The notes: a model not told the origin generated them from the sequence alone. 64,000 nucleotides of DNA from Selenomonas ruminantium subsp. ruminantium ATCC 12561 (GCF_000424065.1 NZ_AUJE01000001.1:1-64000); one strand, 5' to 3'; numbered from the stretch's first letter, positions 36,776 to 46,297 are shown. Translations and numbers: made by a program.

Positions 36776-37744
36776 ATGAAGTTTGCAAAATGGAAAAAAG
36801 CCCTGATGGCAGGGCTGGCGGTTGTGGCTATGGCAGCGGTGCTGACAGGCTGTGGCGGCGGTGACAATACCGCGGAGAAGAAGTTCTTGAACATCGGTAC
36901 TGGTGGTACGGCAGGTACATACTACCCCATCGGTGGTGCCATGGCAGAAGTGCTCAACAAGGACATTGCCGGTATGAACGCTAGTGCGCAGAGCACTGGG
37001 GCGTCTGTTGCGAATATCAATATGCTGAAGGATGGTTCTGTGGACTTGGCCATTGTTCAGAATGATATTACCTATTATGCCGTGAACGGCACGGAGATGT
37101 TTAAGGAAAAGAAAGTGGATGGCCTGAAGGGCATAGCCACGCTTTATCCGGAAACCTGTCAGGCAGTAACGCTTGATAGCTCCGGCATTAAGACGATTGC
37201 GGAGCTGAAGGGCAAGAAGGTGGCCGTAGGTGCTGCAGGCTCTGGTGTAGAGGCAAATGCCCGTCAGATTCTGGAAGCCTATGGTGTGACTTATAATGAT
37301 ATTCAGCCGCAGTATCTTTCCTTTGCGGAAGCCGCCAATGCATTGAAGGACGGCAATATTGATGCTGCATTCCTCACGGCTGGTTATCCGACCTCTGCTG
37401 TACAGGATATCGCTTCCCAGCATAAGGTTCGTCTGCTGCCAGTAGATGCAGACAAGGCTGATGCTTTGATTGCCAAATATCCCTTCTATACCAAGACGGT
37501 GATTCCGGCTGGTACTTATGCAGGCTTTAATGAAGAAGTTCCGGCTGTATCGGTTATGGCTATGCTGGTTGCCAATGACAAGGTAGATGACAGCTTGGGG
37601 TATGAGATTGCTAAAGCAATCTTTAAGAACATTGACCGCATTCATGCTGCGCATTCTGCAGCTAAGGCTATCTTGAAGGAAAAGGCTCTGGAAGGTATGC
37701 CGCTGCCGGTCAATGCTGGTGCAGAGAAGTTCTTTAAGGAATAA
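36776..37744 (+). CDS. TRAP transporter solute receptor, TAXI family (lipoprotein)
   Basis: Extracytoplasmic binding protein for a TRAP carrier. 322 residues; a lipoprotein signal peptide ends in VLTGCGGG. Family marks: the LNIGTGGTAGTYYPIGGAMAEVLNK start and SVDLAIVQNDITYYA. TAXI receptors bind small organic acids such as dicarboxylates or glutamate. First gene of the cassette with the DUF1850 and 4TM-12TM genes. Confidence 0.94.
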   Translation: MKFAKWKKALMAGLAVVAMAAVLTGCGGGDNTAEKKFLNIGTGGTAGTYYPIGGAMAEVLNKDIAGMNASAQSTGASVANINMLKDGSVDLAIVQNDITYYAVNGTEMFKEKKVDGLKGIATLYPETCQAVTLDSSGIKTIAELKGKKVAVGAAGSGVEANARQILEAYGVTYNDIQPQYLSFAEAANALKDGNIDAAFLTAGYPTSAVQDIASQHKVRLLPVDADKADALIAKYPFYTKTVIPAGTYAGFNEEVPAVSVMAMLVANDKVDDSLGYEIAKAIFKNIDRIHAAHSAAKAILKEKALEGMPLPVNAGAEKFFKE

Positions 37745-37803
37745 GAGGGGATTTGTGGGGCTGTTGCACGTTGTGTGACAGCCCTTTTGGTAAGGTGAAT
37801 GTT

Positions 37804-38283
37804 TTGCAGAAGGAATTTTTGCTTTGTGTTTTAGGGGTGTTATTAGCCCTGTGGCAGGTGCTTACCCTGCCCTGTCTGGTGCTGCGGGCAGGCGGAGACA
37901 GGCTTTATATCGGTGAAGTGGCAGTTGGTTTTCCGCTCTCCCTGCGCTTTATTCACTCTGTCCAAAAGACGCCTGTGGAGGAGTTTTTGGCGGTGAAAGA
38001 AGGCTGCCGCAGCTTTGTCCTGAATGCGACGAAATACCAGTCCTTTGGTGTGGGGCTTCCCTTTGATAAAAGAGAGGGGGAGTTCCATCAGGAAGGGGAT
38101 TTTTATTGGCTGCGGGGGCAGAATCGGAAATTTGACCGACTGGATTTGCGTACAGGTGTGGGAACTGAACTCACGATAAATATTGGCGGGCGTAGTTTTC
38201 CTCTTTATGAGCAATATAAGCCGGGGACGCTGGTCACAGTGGAATTGATGCCTTTATGGAAAGGATTGGTTATGCATGAATGA
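37804..38283 (+). CDS. DUF1850 protein of the TAXI-TRAP cassette
   Basis: A 159-residue protein with one N-terminal membrane helix (FLLCVLGVLLALWQVLTLP) and an outside domain with the DUF1850 pattern (FIHSVQKTPVEEFL). This family almost always sits between a TAXI receptor and its fused permease, as here. A TTG start at 37804 with AAGGTG 6 bases before is preferred; a longer frame lacks a ribosome site. Overlaps the next gene by 8 bases. Confidence 0.82.
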   Translation: MQKEFLLCVLGVLLALWQVLTLPCLVLRAGGDRLYIGEVAVGFPLSLRFIHSVQKTPVEEFLAVKEGCRSFVLNATKYQSFGVGLPFDKREGEFHQEGDFYWLRGQNRKFDRLDLRTGVGTELTINIGGRSFPLYEQYKPGTLVTVELMPLWKGLVMHE

Positions 38284-40201
38284 ACATGATGTGAAGACCG
38301 CTAATGCGGTTCTCAAGGAGTTCGATAAAGAATCGGACACGATGGAATACACAGGGCTGATGAAGAAAATCGTGGCGTTTATTGCCATCTGTTTTTCTGT
38401 ATTTCAGCTCTATACGGCAACTTTTGGGGTGTTGGATGCCCAGCTGCAGCGTGGCGTGCATTTGGGCTTTGGCCTGACTTTGGTGTTTTTGCTTTATCCG
38501 ACGCGGAAAAGCTGGTCACGGCACAAGATTCACCCGCTGGATTTAGTGCTGGCTATTTTAGGTGCGGCGGCACCGGCGTATATCATCTATGAGTATCAGC
38601 ATTTGGTGCTGCGGGCCGGGCTGGTATCGGATACGGATTTAGTCGTCGGTGCTATCGGCATTTTGCTCGTGATTGAAGCGGCCCGCCGCGTGGTCGGGCT
38701 GCCGATGGTCTGCGTGGTGCTGGTATTTTTGGCCTATGCTTTTGCCGGTCCCTATATGCCAGGGGTTCTTGCCCATCGCGGCTTGACGGTCGGGCAGCTG
38801 GTCGGTCATCTTTACTACACGACCGAGGGTATCTTTGGTATTCCTTTGGGCGTGTCTTCGACCTTTATCTTCCTGTTCATTCTCTTTGGGGCCTATTTGG
38901 AGTCCACGGGGCTGGGCAAATTCTTCATTGATTTGGCAAACTCCATTGCCGGCTGGGCTAGCGGCGGCCCCGCAAAAGTTGCGGTACTGTCCTCAGGCCT
39001 TATGGGAACCGTATCCGGCAGTTCCGTAGCAAATGTGGTGGGAACAGGTTCGCTGACCATTCCTATGATGAAAAAACTGGGTTATCACAAGAACTTTGCC
39101 GGTGCAGTAGAGGCGGCAGCGTCTACTGGCGGACAGCTCATGCCGCCGGTAATGGGGGCAGCGGCTTTCCTGATGGCAGAATTTGTCGGTGTTCCCTATA
39201 TTGATATTGTAAAAGCTGCTGTTGTTCCGGCGCTCTTATACTTTGCCGGCGTCTGGCTTGGCGTGCATTTTGAAGCTAAGCGGGGCAAGCTCAAGGGGAT
39301 TCCCCGCGAGCAGCTGCCGCATTTCTTCACGCTCTTAAAAGAGCGCGGCCATCTGGCACTGCCGCTGATTATCATCGTCTATCTGCTGGTATCGGGGTAT
39401 ACCCCCATGCGGGCAGCCTTGGTAGCGATTGTGCTGGCCATTCTCTGTTCGGCGCTCAGAAAGTCTACCCGTATGAAGCCCATCGAAGTCATCAATGGTT
39501 TGGAAAAAGGTGCCCGCAATGTGCTTGGCGTACTGGTTGCCTGCGCGGCGGCCGGTATCATCATCGGTGTGGTAACGAAAACCGGTGTGGGCCTGAAATT
39601 GGCTTCAGGGTTGTTGACCCTTTCGGGCGGATTGCTTTTGCCGACCATGTTCTTTACGATGATTACGGCGATTATCTTAGGCATGGGCGTGCCGACCACG
39701 GCGAACTATGTCATCACCTCCACGATTGCGGCACCGGCTTTAGTGCAGATGGGCGTGCCGGTACTGGCGGCGCATATGTTCGTATTCTACTTCGGCATTA
39801 TCGCGGACGTTACCCCGCCGGTGGCACTGGCAGCTTACGCTGGGGCAGGTATCAGCGGCGGCAACGCACTCAAAACCGGGGTCAATGCGTCCAAGCTGGC
39901 AATTGCCGCCTTTATCATTCCCTATATCTTCGTCATGTCGCCTGTGCTCCTGATGATGAGCGGTACCATGGGCGAACTTATCCTGTCTACGGTGACGGCA
40001 CTTTGCGGCATGGTGGCGATAAGCTCCGCGCTGATTGGCTATCTGGCTGTGGACTGCAAGGGCTATGAGCGGCTGGTACTCATTGTGGCTGGCATGCTGA
40101 TGATTCAGCCGGGACTCGTTACCGATGGTATCGGTTTGGCTATTTTTATGCTGATTATCTTTGGCCAATGGAAACGCCGTCCGCATTTGGTGACGGATTA
40201 A
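38276..40201 (+). CDS. TRAP transporter permease, 4TM/12TM fusion (TAXI type)
   Basis: 641 residues, fusing the small (about residues 25-150) and large (150-641) TRAP membrane subunits. Family blocks: GLMGTVSGSSVANVVGTGSLTIPMMKKLGY, GGQLMPPVMGAAAFLMAEF and PTTANYVITSTIAAPALVQMG. Works with the TAXI receptor to import an organic acid driven by the Na+ gradient. Confidence 0.95.
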   Translation: MNEHDVKTANAVLKEFDKESDTMEYTGLMKKIVAFIAICFSVFQLYTATFGVLDAQLQRGVHLGFGLTLVFLLYPTRKSWSRHKIHPLDLVLAILGAAAPAYIIYEYQHLVLRAGLVSDTDLVVGAIGILLVIEAARRVVGLPMVCVVLVFLAYAFAGPYMPGVLAHRGLTVGQLVGHLYYTTEGIFGIPLGVSSTFIFLFILFGAYLESTGLGKFFIDLANSIAGWASGGPAKVAVLSSGLMGTVSGSSVANVVGTGSLTIPMMKKLGYHKNFAGAVEAAASTGGQLMPPVMGAAAFLMAEFVGVPYIDIVKAAVVPALLYFAGVWLGVHFEAKRGKLKGIPREQLPHFFTLLKERGHLALPLIIIVYLLVSGYTPMRAALVAIVLAILCSALRKSTRMKPIEVINGLEKGARNVLGVLVACAAAGIIIGVVTKTGVGLKLASGLLTLSGGLLLPTMFFTMITAIILGMGVPTTANYVITSTIAAPALVQMGVPVLAAHMFVFYFGIIADVTPPVALAAYAGAGISGGNALKTGVNASKLAIAAFIIPYIFVMSPVLLMMSGTMGELILSTVTALCGMVAISSALIGYLAVDCKGYERLVLIVAGMLMIQPGLVTDGIGLAIFMLIIFGQWKRRPHLVTD

Positions 40202-40207
40202 AAGTAA

Positions 40208-40246
40208 AAAACTGGCGTATGGTATCGCACCATACGCCAGTTTTTA
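40208..40246. terminator. Terminator between the TRAP operon and ald
   Basis: A perfect 16-bp stem (AAAAACTGGCGTATGG / CCATACGCCAGTTTTT) with a 7-base loop. Confidence 0.93.
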
Positions 40247-40288
40247 TGCTGTTTTTCTAATTGGTTTGTTGGCTTGTATAACGGGATT

Positions 40289-41413
40289 TTAGGGGAGCAG
40301 GAATTCCTGCTTATCCGTGAATGCCAGTCCCAGAGCATCGGCCACAGGACGATTGACCAGCTTGCCGGCTACGGTATTCAATCCTTCTGCCAGGCCGGCA
40401 TCTTCTCTGCAGGCGGCTTTCCAGCCTTTGCTGGCAATTTTCAGGGCGTAGGGCAGAGTGGCATTCGTTAGTGCCAGGGTAGAAGTGCGGGAGACAGCAC
40501 CGGGAATATTGGCTACCGAATAATGCACTACGCCGTGTTTGGTAAAGGTGGGATTCTCGTGTGTAGTCACCCGGTCACAGGTCGCAATGCTGCCGCCCTG
40601 GTCGATGGCCACGTCCACAATTACGGAACCTTTTTTCATAGTCTTGACCATATCTTCCGTAACGAGCTGCGGGGTCTTGGCACCGGGCACTAAGACCGCG
40701 CCAATGAGCAGGTCGGCACGTGCCACCCATTCAGCAATGTTGAAACTGTTGGACATTACCGTGGCCACCCGGCCGCCAAAAACATCATCTAAATAGCGCA
40801 GACGGTCAATGGACAGGTCAATCACCGTCACACGGGCACCCAATCCTGCGGCAACTTTGGCCGCATTGGTGCCGACTACACCGCCGCCGATGATAACCAC
40901 CTGTCCCGGTGCCACGCCGCTGACACCGCCCAAGAGGACACCTGCACCGCCATAACGGCTTTCCAAAAACTGTGCACCGATTTGTACGGCCATGCGTCCG
41001 GCAATTTCACTCATGGGAGCCAGCAGCGGAAGCGAACGGCCATCTCTGCCCACTACGGTTTCATAGGCAATTCCCGTCACATTATGTTTCAGCAGGGCCG
41101 CAGTGAGTTCTGGTTCCGGTGCTAAATGAAGGTAGGTAAAGAGAATCTGTCCCTCATGAAAAAGGTCATATTCCTCCGGCAGAGGTTCCTTTACCTTGAT
41201 AATCATTTCGGCATCAGCAAATAACTGTTTTTTATCCGCTGTGATAGACGCTCCCACGGAAACATAATCCTCATCGGTAAAGCCGCTGCCCAGACCGCCG
41301 CCTTGTTCCACGAAAACCGTATGGCCTGCCTTTACCAGTGCTTCTGCGCCAGCAGGGGTAAGTCCAACACGATTTTCATTATTCTTAATTTCCTTAGGTA
41401 CACCAATCCGCAT
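40289..41413 (-). CDS. ald: Alanine dehydrogenase
   Basis: NAD-dependent interconversion of alanine with pyruvate and ammonia. 374 residues. Marks: [20 protein letters not shown], the catalytic His in [14 protein letters not shown], the Rossmann motif [21 protein letters not shown], and [15 protein letters not shown]. The ATG at 41413 follows GGAGG; a longer frame includes that site. Confidence 0.96.
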   Translation of the reverse strand: MRIGVPKEIKNNENRVGLTPAGAEALVKAGHTVFVEQGGGLGSGFTDEDYVSVGASITADKKQLFADAEMIIKVKEPLPEEYDLFHEGQILFTYLHLAPEPELTAALLKHNVTGIAYETVVGRDGRSLPLLAPMSEIAGRMAVQIGAQFLESRYGGAGVLLGGVSGVAPGQVVIIGGGVVGTNAAKVAAGLGARVTVIDLSIDRLRYLDDVFGGRVATVMSNSFNIAEWVARADLLIGAVLVPGAKTPQLVTEDMVKTMKKGSVIVDVAIDQGGSIATCDRVTTHENPTFTKHGVVHYSVANIPGAVSRTSTLALTNATLPYALKIASKGWKAACREDAGLAEGLNTVAGKLVNRPVADALGLAFTDKQEFLLP

Positions 41414-41523
41414 GATATCGCCTCCATAACATGATAACACTAAATCGATATTGATTTTCCTAAGTAGTTCTTCACTAAAGCCATATTTTCCTTCAAGCAG
41501 TTTTTGGTTTCTACAAAAAAGCG

Positions 41524-41551
41524 GCCCGCAGGCACTTTCGAGCCTGCGGGC
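41524..41551 (-). terminator. Terminator after the small hypothetical gene
   Basis: A 10-bp stem (GCCCGCAGGC / GCCTGCGGGC), with CTTTTTTG downstream on the minus strand. Confidence 0.85.
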
Positions 41552-41596
41552 TGTTTGGGGTTGCTGAAGCAGTTGTTTTCCTGCTCCATTTTGCCG

Positions 41597-41815
41597 TCAG
41601 TTTTTAGATTGCAGAGTCGTCCACAACATCTGCGAACTGAGGGAAGTGACGGCATGTTGTTCAAACGCTTCCTGCATTTTTTTTCCCAGACCAATCGTGT
41701 CCAGGAGCACTGCGTCCGTGGCTTCTTTTAGGAGGAGAATCTGTTCCTCCAACGTAGAAAAGCTGATGCCGGGTTCCAAAACGTCCGAACCTCCTGTGGA
41801 ATTATATTTGGTCAT
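41597..41815 (-). CDS. Small hypothetical protein
   Basis: A 72-residue helical protein (TLEEQILLLKEATDAVLL; IGLGKKMQEAFEQHA). The ATG at 41815 lies only about 13 bases after a TATAAT on the minus strand and has no clear ribosome site, so the mRNA could be nearly leaderless. It is followed by a proper terminator, which supports a real gene. Divergent from the DUF896 gene. Confidence 0.5.
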   Translation of the reverse strand: MTKYNSTGGSDVLEPGISFSTLEEQILLLKEATDAVLLDTIGLGKKMQEAFEQHAVTSLSSQMLWTTLQSKN

Positions 41816-41944
41816 AAGACCGTGTACTATTATACTAGATGAAAATATTGCTTGGCAATGGGGAACGGAATTTTTTGACAAGGGCAAAGACGAAAGGTAT
41901 AATATTTGCATTGTATTAAAGCTGTTAGAGAAAGTGAGGCTTTT

Positions 41945-42208
41945 ATGATAACCAAAGAATTAATTGCTCGGATAAATGAACTGTCCCGCAAACAACGTTC
42001 TGTGGGCTTGAATGATGAGGAAAAGCAGGAGCAGAAGAACCTGCGGGAAATCTATTTGGAAGGTATCCGCGGCCAGATGCGGCAGATGCTCGACAATATC
42101 GAAATCGTGGACGCCCCGGTAAATGCTCCAGTAAATAAAATGGGGCAGAATCCGAAGATTACCCATATCAATGAGGTAGCCATCAATCTGCGCCCTTACT
42201 TGCATTGA
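41945..42208 (+). CDS. DUF896 (YnzC/UPF0291) family protein
   Basis: An 87-residue protein of the DUF896 family, recognised by ITKELIARINELSRKQRSVG, LNDEEKQEQKNLREIYLEGI and RGQMRQMLDNIEIVD. Bacillus relatives are small helical-hairpin proteins, some linked to the SOS response. The ATG follows a GTGAGG site. The C-terminal 25 residues extend beyond the usual domain. Confidence 0.88.
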   Translation: MITKELIARINELSRKQRSVGLNDEEKQEQKNLREIYLEGIRGQMRQMLDNIEIVDAPVNAPVNKMGQNPKITHINEVAINLRPYLH

Positions 42209-42213
42209 TTTAT

Positions 42214-42262
42214 CTGTAAATGCGTGAAAAGGGACTGCCACCCATGGATAGCAATCCCTTTT
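42214..42262. terminator. Bidirectional terminator between the DUF896 gene and 6S RNA
   Basis: GAAAAGGGACTGC pairs with GCAATCCCTTTTC (one mismatch) around a 14-base loop. Placed just after the 3' end of the 6S RNA and after the DUF896 gene. Confidence 0.75.
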
Positions 42263-42263
42263 C

Positions 42264-42448
42264 AAAGAAGGGGTCCAAACTGCCGCTGCCTTAAATGCCC
42301 AAAACCTGCGATCAGCAGGTGGGTGCCCTAAGTTTAGCTTCCGCGAGACGCCGAGGCGAACTTCCACTAAAATCAAATCAGGCTCCCTGTAAAAAATGTA
42401 GGTTGGACATTTCAAAAGCCCGCGCACACCCCAGGCTTATCCTTCTTT
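42264..42448 (-). ncRNA. ssrS: 6S RNA
   Basis: A long, rod-like RNA of about 185 nt that binds RNA polymerase holoenzyme and adjusts transcription in stationary phase. Evidence: an exact closing stem (AAAGAAGG at the 5' end, CCTTCTTT at the 3' end); the family-like 5' stretch CCTGGGGTGTGCGCGGG; a 3' half with CACCTGCTGATCGCAGGTTT and AAGGCAGCGGCA; and a TATACT -10 (42452-42457 on the minus strand) placed to start at the 5' end. Identified from memory of the family pattern; a covariance search would confirm it. Confidence 0.8.
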
Positions 42449-42608
42449 GTAAGTATAGTAGCACAAAAAAAATGCAAGTGCAAGACTTGACAAATACAAA
42501 CTTTTGAAAATATTTACTTAATTTGGTTATTTTGGCAAAAATTTGTAAAAAGAGCCTGAATCATATATAATTAAGGGCAGATAATGATGTCGAAAAGGAG
42601 AACTTGCC

Positions 42609-42923
42609 ATGGAAAATAAATTCAGTGTAGCCATAAGCTTTGGCCGCGATTTGGGTTGGATAGATTATGATGGAGAGAGCAAAACGGCAACGGTCAATAT
42701 TAATAATGAAGAGGCCAAGAGCCTGACGGAAAAATATTTGGCAGAGACGCACAGCATCAATGTGCCTCATGAAACCCTCATGGACTTTACGCCGGAAGAA
42801 ATCGACCCGCTGGCCGATGTAAAAAGCTTCAAACTGGCACTGACCCGTCTGTGGAACAACACGAAGGTGCATGTGGATTGGAGCAGACCGGTAGATTACG
42901 TAAAAAAGCATCCCAGCTACTAA
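42609..42923 (+). CDS. Conserved hypothetical protein
   Basis: 104 residues, soluble, with a GGAG-type site (AAAAGGAGAA) before the ATG. The sequence (SVAISFGRDLGWIDYDGESK; WNNTKVHVDWSRPVDYVKKH) looks like a compact alpha/beta domain. No family recognised. A weak hairpin with TCTTTTG follows at about 42941-42972. Confidence 0.75.
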   Translation: MENKFSVAISFGRDLGWIDYDGESKTATVNINNEEAKSLTEKYLAETHSINVPHETLMDFTPEEIDPLADVKSFKLALTRLWNNTKVHVDWSRPVDYVKKHPSY

Positions 42924-43016
42924 GAAAATCGCATAAATCGTGACCGGCTCACTTTACGGTGGGGCGGTCTTTTGTTATGTTTAGGACAGAAAATTTTGGT
43001 CGAGGGAGTGTTGTTT

Positions 43017-43889
43017 ATGGGGAAAGTGGTAATCATCGGCTCTGGGCCGGCGGGGGTGTCGGCAGCGCTTTATGCCCGGCGGGGCGGGGCAGAGGTGACG
43101 GTATTCAGCAAGGGGCTGTCCCTTAGCGGGCTGGAGAAAGCGGAGAAGATTGAAAACTATTATGGGCTCGCTGAGCCGATTTCGGGAGCCGAACTGCATG
43201 CGCGGGGAATTGACGGAGCAAAAAAGATTGGCGTGGAGTTTGTGGAAGATGAACTTCTAAGCTTGATGTTCAATGATACCTTTACCGGCTTTAAGATTAC
43301 GGGTAAAGACCATATGCTGACCGCGGACAGCGTAATTGTGGCAACGGGGGCGTACAGGCAGTCACTCAATGTACCGGGTGTGAAAGAATTTGCGGGCAAG
43401 GGCATAAGCTATTGTGCAACCTGTGATGCGTTCTTTTACCGTGGCAAGACAGTGGCTGTGGTCGGCGCTGGCGTTTATGCCCTGCATGAAGCGCAGGCGC
43501 TATTACCGCATGCGGCACAGGTATTTATGTTGACGAATGGTACAGAACCTGTCGCAGAAGTTCCGCAGGCAATCCGCGTCTGCACGGCAAAAATCGCCGC
43601 TATAGAAGGCGGCGAACGGGTGGAGAAGGTGCTCTTTGCCGATGGCACGCAGTTAAAGCTGGACGGCGTATTTATGGCTTTGGGGACGGCAGGCAGTACC
43701 GCCATCGCCAAAAAAATTGGTGCTCAGCTGGATGGGAATCATATCCAAATTGATGCCCATGGTGCTACAAATGTTCCGGGGCTATTTGCAGCTGGCGACT
43801 GTACCGGCGGGCTTTTGCAGATTGCCAAGGCGGTATATCAGGGCGCTGAGGCAGGACTTTCTGCCGTAAAGTACCTGCGAACTAAATAG
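43017..43889 (+). CDS. Thioredoxin reductase-like flavoprotein
   Basis: A 290-residue FAD/NAD(P) oxidoreductase. FAD motif VVIIGSGPAGVSAALYARRGG, redox pair CATC (ISYCATCDAFFYRG), second Rossmann motif VAVVGAGVYALHEAQALL, and FAD loop GLFAAGDCTGG. The pyridine-nucleotide loop departs from TrxB's GGGNSAxEEA, so the partner may not be classical thioredoxin/NADPH. The ATG at 43017 follows GAGGGAG. Its 3' end overlaps thiD by 8 bases on the other strand. Confidence 0.88.
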   Translation: MGKVVIIGSGPAGVSAALYARRGGAEVTVFSKGLSLSGLEKAEKIENYYGLAEPISGAELHARGIDGAKKIGVEFVEDELLSLMFNDTFTGFKITGKDHMLTADSVIVATGAYRQSLNVPGVKEFAGKGISYCATCDAFFYRGKTVAVVGAGVYALHEAQALLPHAAQVFMLTNGTEPVAEVPQAIRVCTAKIAAIEGGERVEKVLFADGTQLKLDGVFMALGTAGSTAIAKKIGAQLDGNHIQIDAHGATNVPGLFAAGDCTGGLLQIAKAVYQGAEAGLSAVKYLRTK

Positions 43890-44679
43890 CCCAGCCGTGA
43901 TGCAGCGGCCCTGCGCCATGCCCCAGATTGAGGCCGGCCTGCAGAGCGCCTGTGATATAGGTCTTGGCGTTCTTTACGGCCGTTGTTAATTCTTCCCCTT
44001 TTGCCAGATTGCTGGCAATGGCAGAGGACAGGGTACAGCCGGTGCCGTGGGTGTTGGGATTGTCGATATGTTCGCCTTTCAGCCACAGGGGGCCGTCTAT
44101 GGTATAGAGCAGGTCGTCGGCATCCTGCAAACGGTGGCCGCCTTTGCAGAGCACATTGCAGCCGTAAGTTTCGTAAAGTTTTTGGGCGGCTAGTATCATA
44201 TCTTCGTGGCTCTTGATTTCCATATCGGCCAAAACCTCGGCTTCCATGAGATTGGGGGTAATGACTGTGGCCAGCGGCAGGAGTTGTTCTTTCAATGCTG
44301 AGATGGCGTCTTCATTCAGCAGCCTTGCTCCGCTGGTGGCCACCATTACGGGGTCGACCACGATGTTTTTTGCGTGATACTGGGTGAGTTTAGCGGTGAT
44401 AACCTCAATCAGTTCGCTGTCAAAGACCATGCCGGTCTTGATGGCATCCGGGAAAATATCGGTAAAGACGCTGTCCAATTGTGCGGCAAGAAAATCAGGG
44501 GCCGTTCTAGCTACGGCGATTACGCCTGTGGTATTTTGCGCAGTCAGGGCGGTGATGGCGCTCATGCCGTAGACGCCGCTTGCAAGCATGGTCTTGAGGT
44601 CAGCCTGAATGCCTGCTCCGCCGCTGGAGTCGCTGCCCGCAATGGTCAGAACGGTTTTGAGTTCGCATTTTTTTTCCAT
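43882..44679 (-). CDS. thiD: Hydroxymethylpyrimidine (phosphate) kinase
   Basis: Phosphorylates HMP and HMP-P to HMP-PP for thiamine synthesis. 265 residues. Marks: TIAGSDSSGGAGIQADLKTM, VVDPVMVATSG, and the anion hole with catalytic Asp/Cys region NPNTHGTGCTLSSAIASNL. The ATG at 44679 follows AAAGGAG. Third gene of thiM-thiE-thiD, only 2 bases after thiE. Confidence 0.96.
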   Translation of the reverse strand: MEKKCELKTVLTIAGSDSSGGAGIQADLKTMLASGVYGMSAITALTAQNTTGVIAVARTAPDFLAAQLDSVFTDIFPDAIKTGMVFDSELIEVITAKLTQYHAKNIVVDPVMVATSGARLLNEDAISALKEQLLPLATVITPNLMEAEVLADMEIKSHEDMILAAQKLYETYGCNVLCKGGHRLQDADDLLYTIDGPLWLKGEHIDNPNTHGTGCTLSSAIASNLAKGEELTTAVKNAKTYITGALQAGLNLGHGAGPLHHGWAI

Positions 44680-44681
44680 AA

Positions 44682-45326
44682 TCAAAGCTCCTTTGCAATA
44701 AGCTGTCGCAGGTTTGCGGCGGCTTTTTTTATGTCCTCTTGGGCAAAGATGGCCGATACCACGGCGGCGCCGGCAATGCCCGTGTCGGAAAGCTGGGCGA
44801 TATTATCTGCGCCAATGCCGCCGATGGCCACCACGGGGATATCCACGGCAGCCGTGATGGCTTTCAGTGTATTCAGGGGGACTTCGACGGCATCGGTCTT
44901 CGTGCCGGTGGGAAAGACGGCGCCTACGCCTAAATAATCGGCGCCGTCCCTGCAGGCGGTAACAGCCTGCTCGATAGTCTGCGCGGATACGCCCAGAATT
45001 TTATCCGGCCCTAAAAGTTCGCGTGCTTTAGCGGCCTTCATATCGTGCTGGCCGATATGAAGGCCGTCTGCATCACAGGCCAGCGCAATGTCCAGATTAT
45101 CGTCCACGATAAAGGGAACATGGTAGTTTTGGCAGAGGGTCTTTATTTCCTTGGCGGTACGCAGAAATTCGTCAAAGGACAGGTGCTTTTCCCGCAGCTG
45201 TACACAGGTCACGCCGCCGGCCAGGGCTTTTTCTACCGCTGCGGCAAGGGATGCGCCATTGAGCCAGCGGCTGTCGGTGACGGCGTAGAGCTGTAAAGCG
45301 GCAGCGGTAATATTAGCGGATTTCAT
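44682..45326 (-). CDS. thiE: Thiamine-phosphate synthase
   Basis: Joins HMP-PP and thiazole phosphate to thiamine phosphate. 214 residues. Marks: GVTCVQLREKHLS, FIVDDNLDIALACDADGLHIGQ, DYLGVGAVFPTGTKTDA, VVAIGGIGADN. Overlaps the 3' end of thiM by 14 bases, implying coupled translation. Confidence 0.96.
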   Translation of the reverse strand: MKSANITAAALQLYAVTDSRWLNGASLAAAVEKALAGGVTCVQLREKHLSFDEFLRTAKEIKTLCQNYHVPFIVDDNLDIALACDADGLHIGQHDMKAAKARELLGPDKILGVSAQTIEQAVTACRDGADYLGVGAVFPTGTKTDAVEVPLNTLKAITAAVDIPVVAIGGIGADNIAQLSDTGIAGAAVVSAIFAQEDIKKAAANLRQLIAKEL

Positions 45327-46131
45327 ATTTTACCCCCTTATTTAGTTCTGCAGCCGTCAGGTGACAGATGGTGTCGATTATGCGGTTGCGGTAGGTGGCA
45401 TTGCCTTCATGGGGAAGAAGGTGCTTATGGGCAATCTCGCCGGCCAACCCCATAGCCATTACGGCGGCAGCGGAGGCTTCCAAAGGCTTTGCGGGACTTG
45501 CGGCAATGCAGGCGGCAACAAGGGCGGAGCATTGACAGCCGGTGCCCGTGATACGGCTCATTTCCGGATGGCCGTTGCGGATGATATAGCAGTTTTTCGT
45601 GTCGGCAACCAAATCAATGGCGCCGGTAATGGCCACAATGGTGTTTAACTGCTGGGCGGCCTGCTTGGCAAATTCGCAGGAATTTGCGAGGTTTTCCTCG
45701 GTGATGCTGTCCACGGCGGCGGCATCTACGCCCTTAGTATTGCCTGTGCCATGAATCAGGGTCTTGATTTCCGAGATATTGCCCCGCACGCAGGTTATGC
45801 TGCCGGTCTGTAAAATATCCAGCGCGGTTTGCGTCCGCAGCGTGGTGGCGCCAGCCCCTACCGGGTCGAGCACAACCGGATGGTTTAATTCCTTTGCTTT
45901 GCGGGCGGCGCTCAGCATGGCCGGGATGGTGCGCTCGTTGAGCGTACCGATATTCAGGCAGAGCCCTGTGGCAAGCTGCGTGATTTCCGCCGCTTCGGCT
46001 GCATCATCGGCCATGACGGGGCTGGCCCCACAGGCCAGCGTGATATTGGCCACATCATTTACCGTCACATAGTTGGTGATGTGGTGAATCAGCGGCGCAG
46101 TCTTGCGGATGTTTTCCCATGTGTTAAACAA
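45313..46131 (-). CDS. thiM: Hydroxyethylthiazole kinase
   Basis: Salvages the thiazole alcohol by phosphorylation. 272 residues. Marks: PLIHHITNYVTVNDVANITLA, VLDPVGAGATTLR, and the anion hole ITGTGCQCSALVAAC. TTG start after GGAGGA. First gene of the salvage operon under a TPP riboswitch. Confidence 0.96.
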   Translation of the reverse strand: MFNTWENIRKTAPLIHHITNYVTVNDVANITLACGASPVMADDAAEAAEITQLATGLCLNIGTLNERTIPAMLSAARKAKELNHPVVLDPVGAGATTLRTQTALDILQTGSITCVRGNISEIKTLIHGTGNTKGVDAAAVDSITEENLANSCEFAKQAAQQLNTIVAITGAIDLVADTKNCYIIRNGHPEMSRITGTGCQCSALVAACIAASPAKPLEASAAAVMAMGLAGEIAHKHLLPHEGNATYRNRIIDTICHLTAAELNKGVKYEIR

Positions 46132-46173
46132 GTTGATTCCTCCTTCAGTTGGAGGGAAAAGGGCAAACGAAAA

Positions 46174-46198
46174 GGACTATCCAATTTTTGGATAGTCC
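46174..46198 (-). terminator. Riboswitch terminator upstream of thiM
   Basis: A perfect 10-bp stem (GGACTATCCA / TGGATAGTCC), followed on the minus strand by TTTTCGTTTG. It lies between the TPP aptamer and the thiM ribosome site, so it is the likely expression platform for transcription termination. Confidence 0.85.
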
Positions 46199-46214
46199 CG
46201 AAAAAACGTTATTC

Positions 46215-46297
46215 CTACTTCCCTACGTTGGCATTATCCAAATCAGGTGCGGTCGAAGTGCATAACTTCCTCTCAGCCCGTCTGCGAGCTCCCGTGT
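46215..46297 (-). promoter_or_regulatory. TPP riboswitch (thiM operon)
   Basis: Thi-box aptamer with the conserved blocks ACGGGCTGAGAGGAAG and CACTTCGACCGCACCTGA, TTTGGATAATGCCAACG and TAGGGAAG. Nearly the same sequence as the thiC aptamer at 57376-57456; the variable loop differs (TTATG versus TTGGG). Confidence 0.95.
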
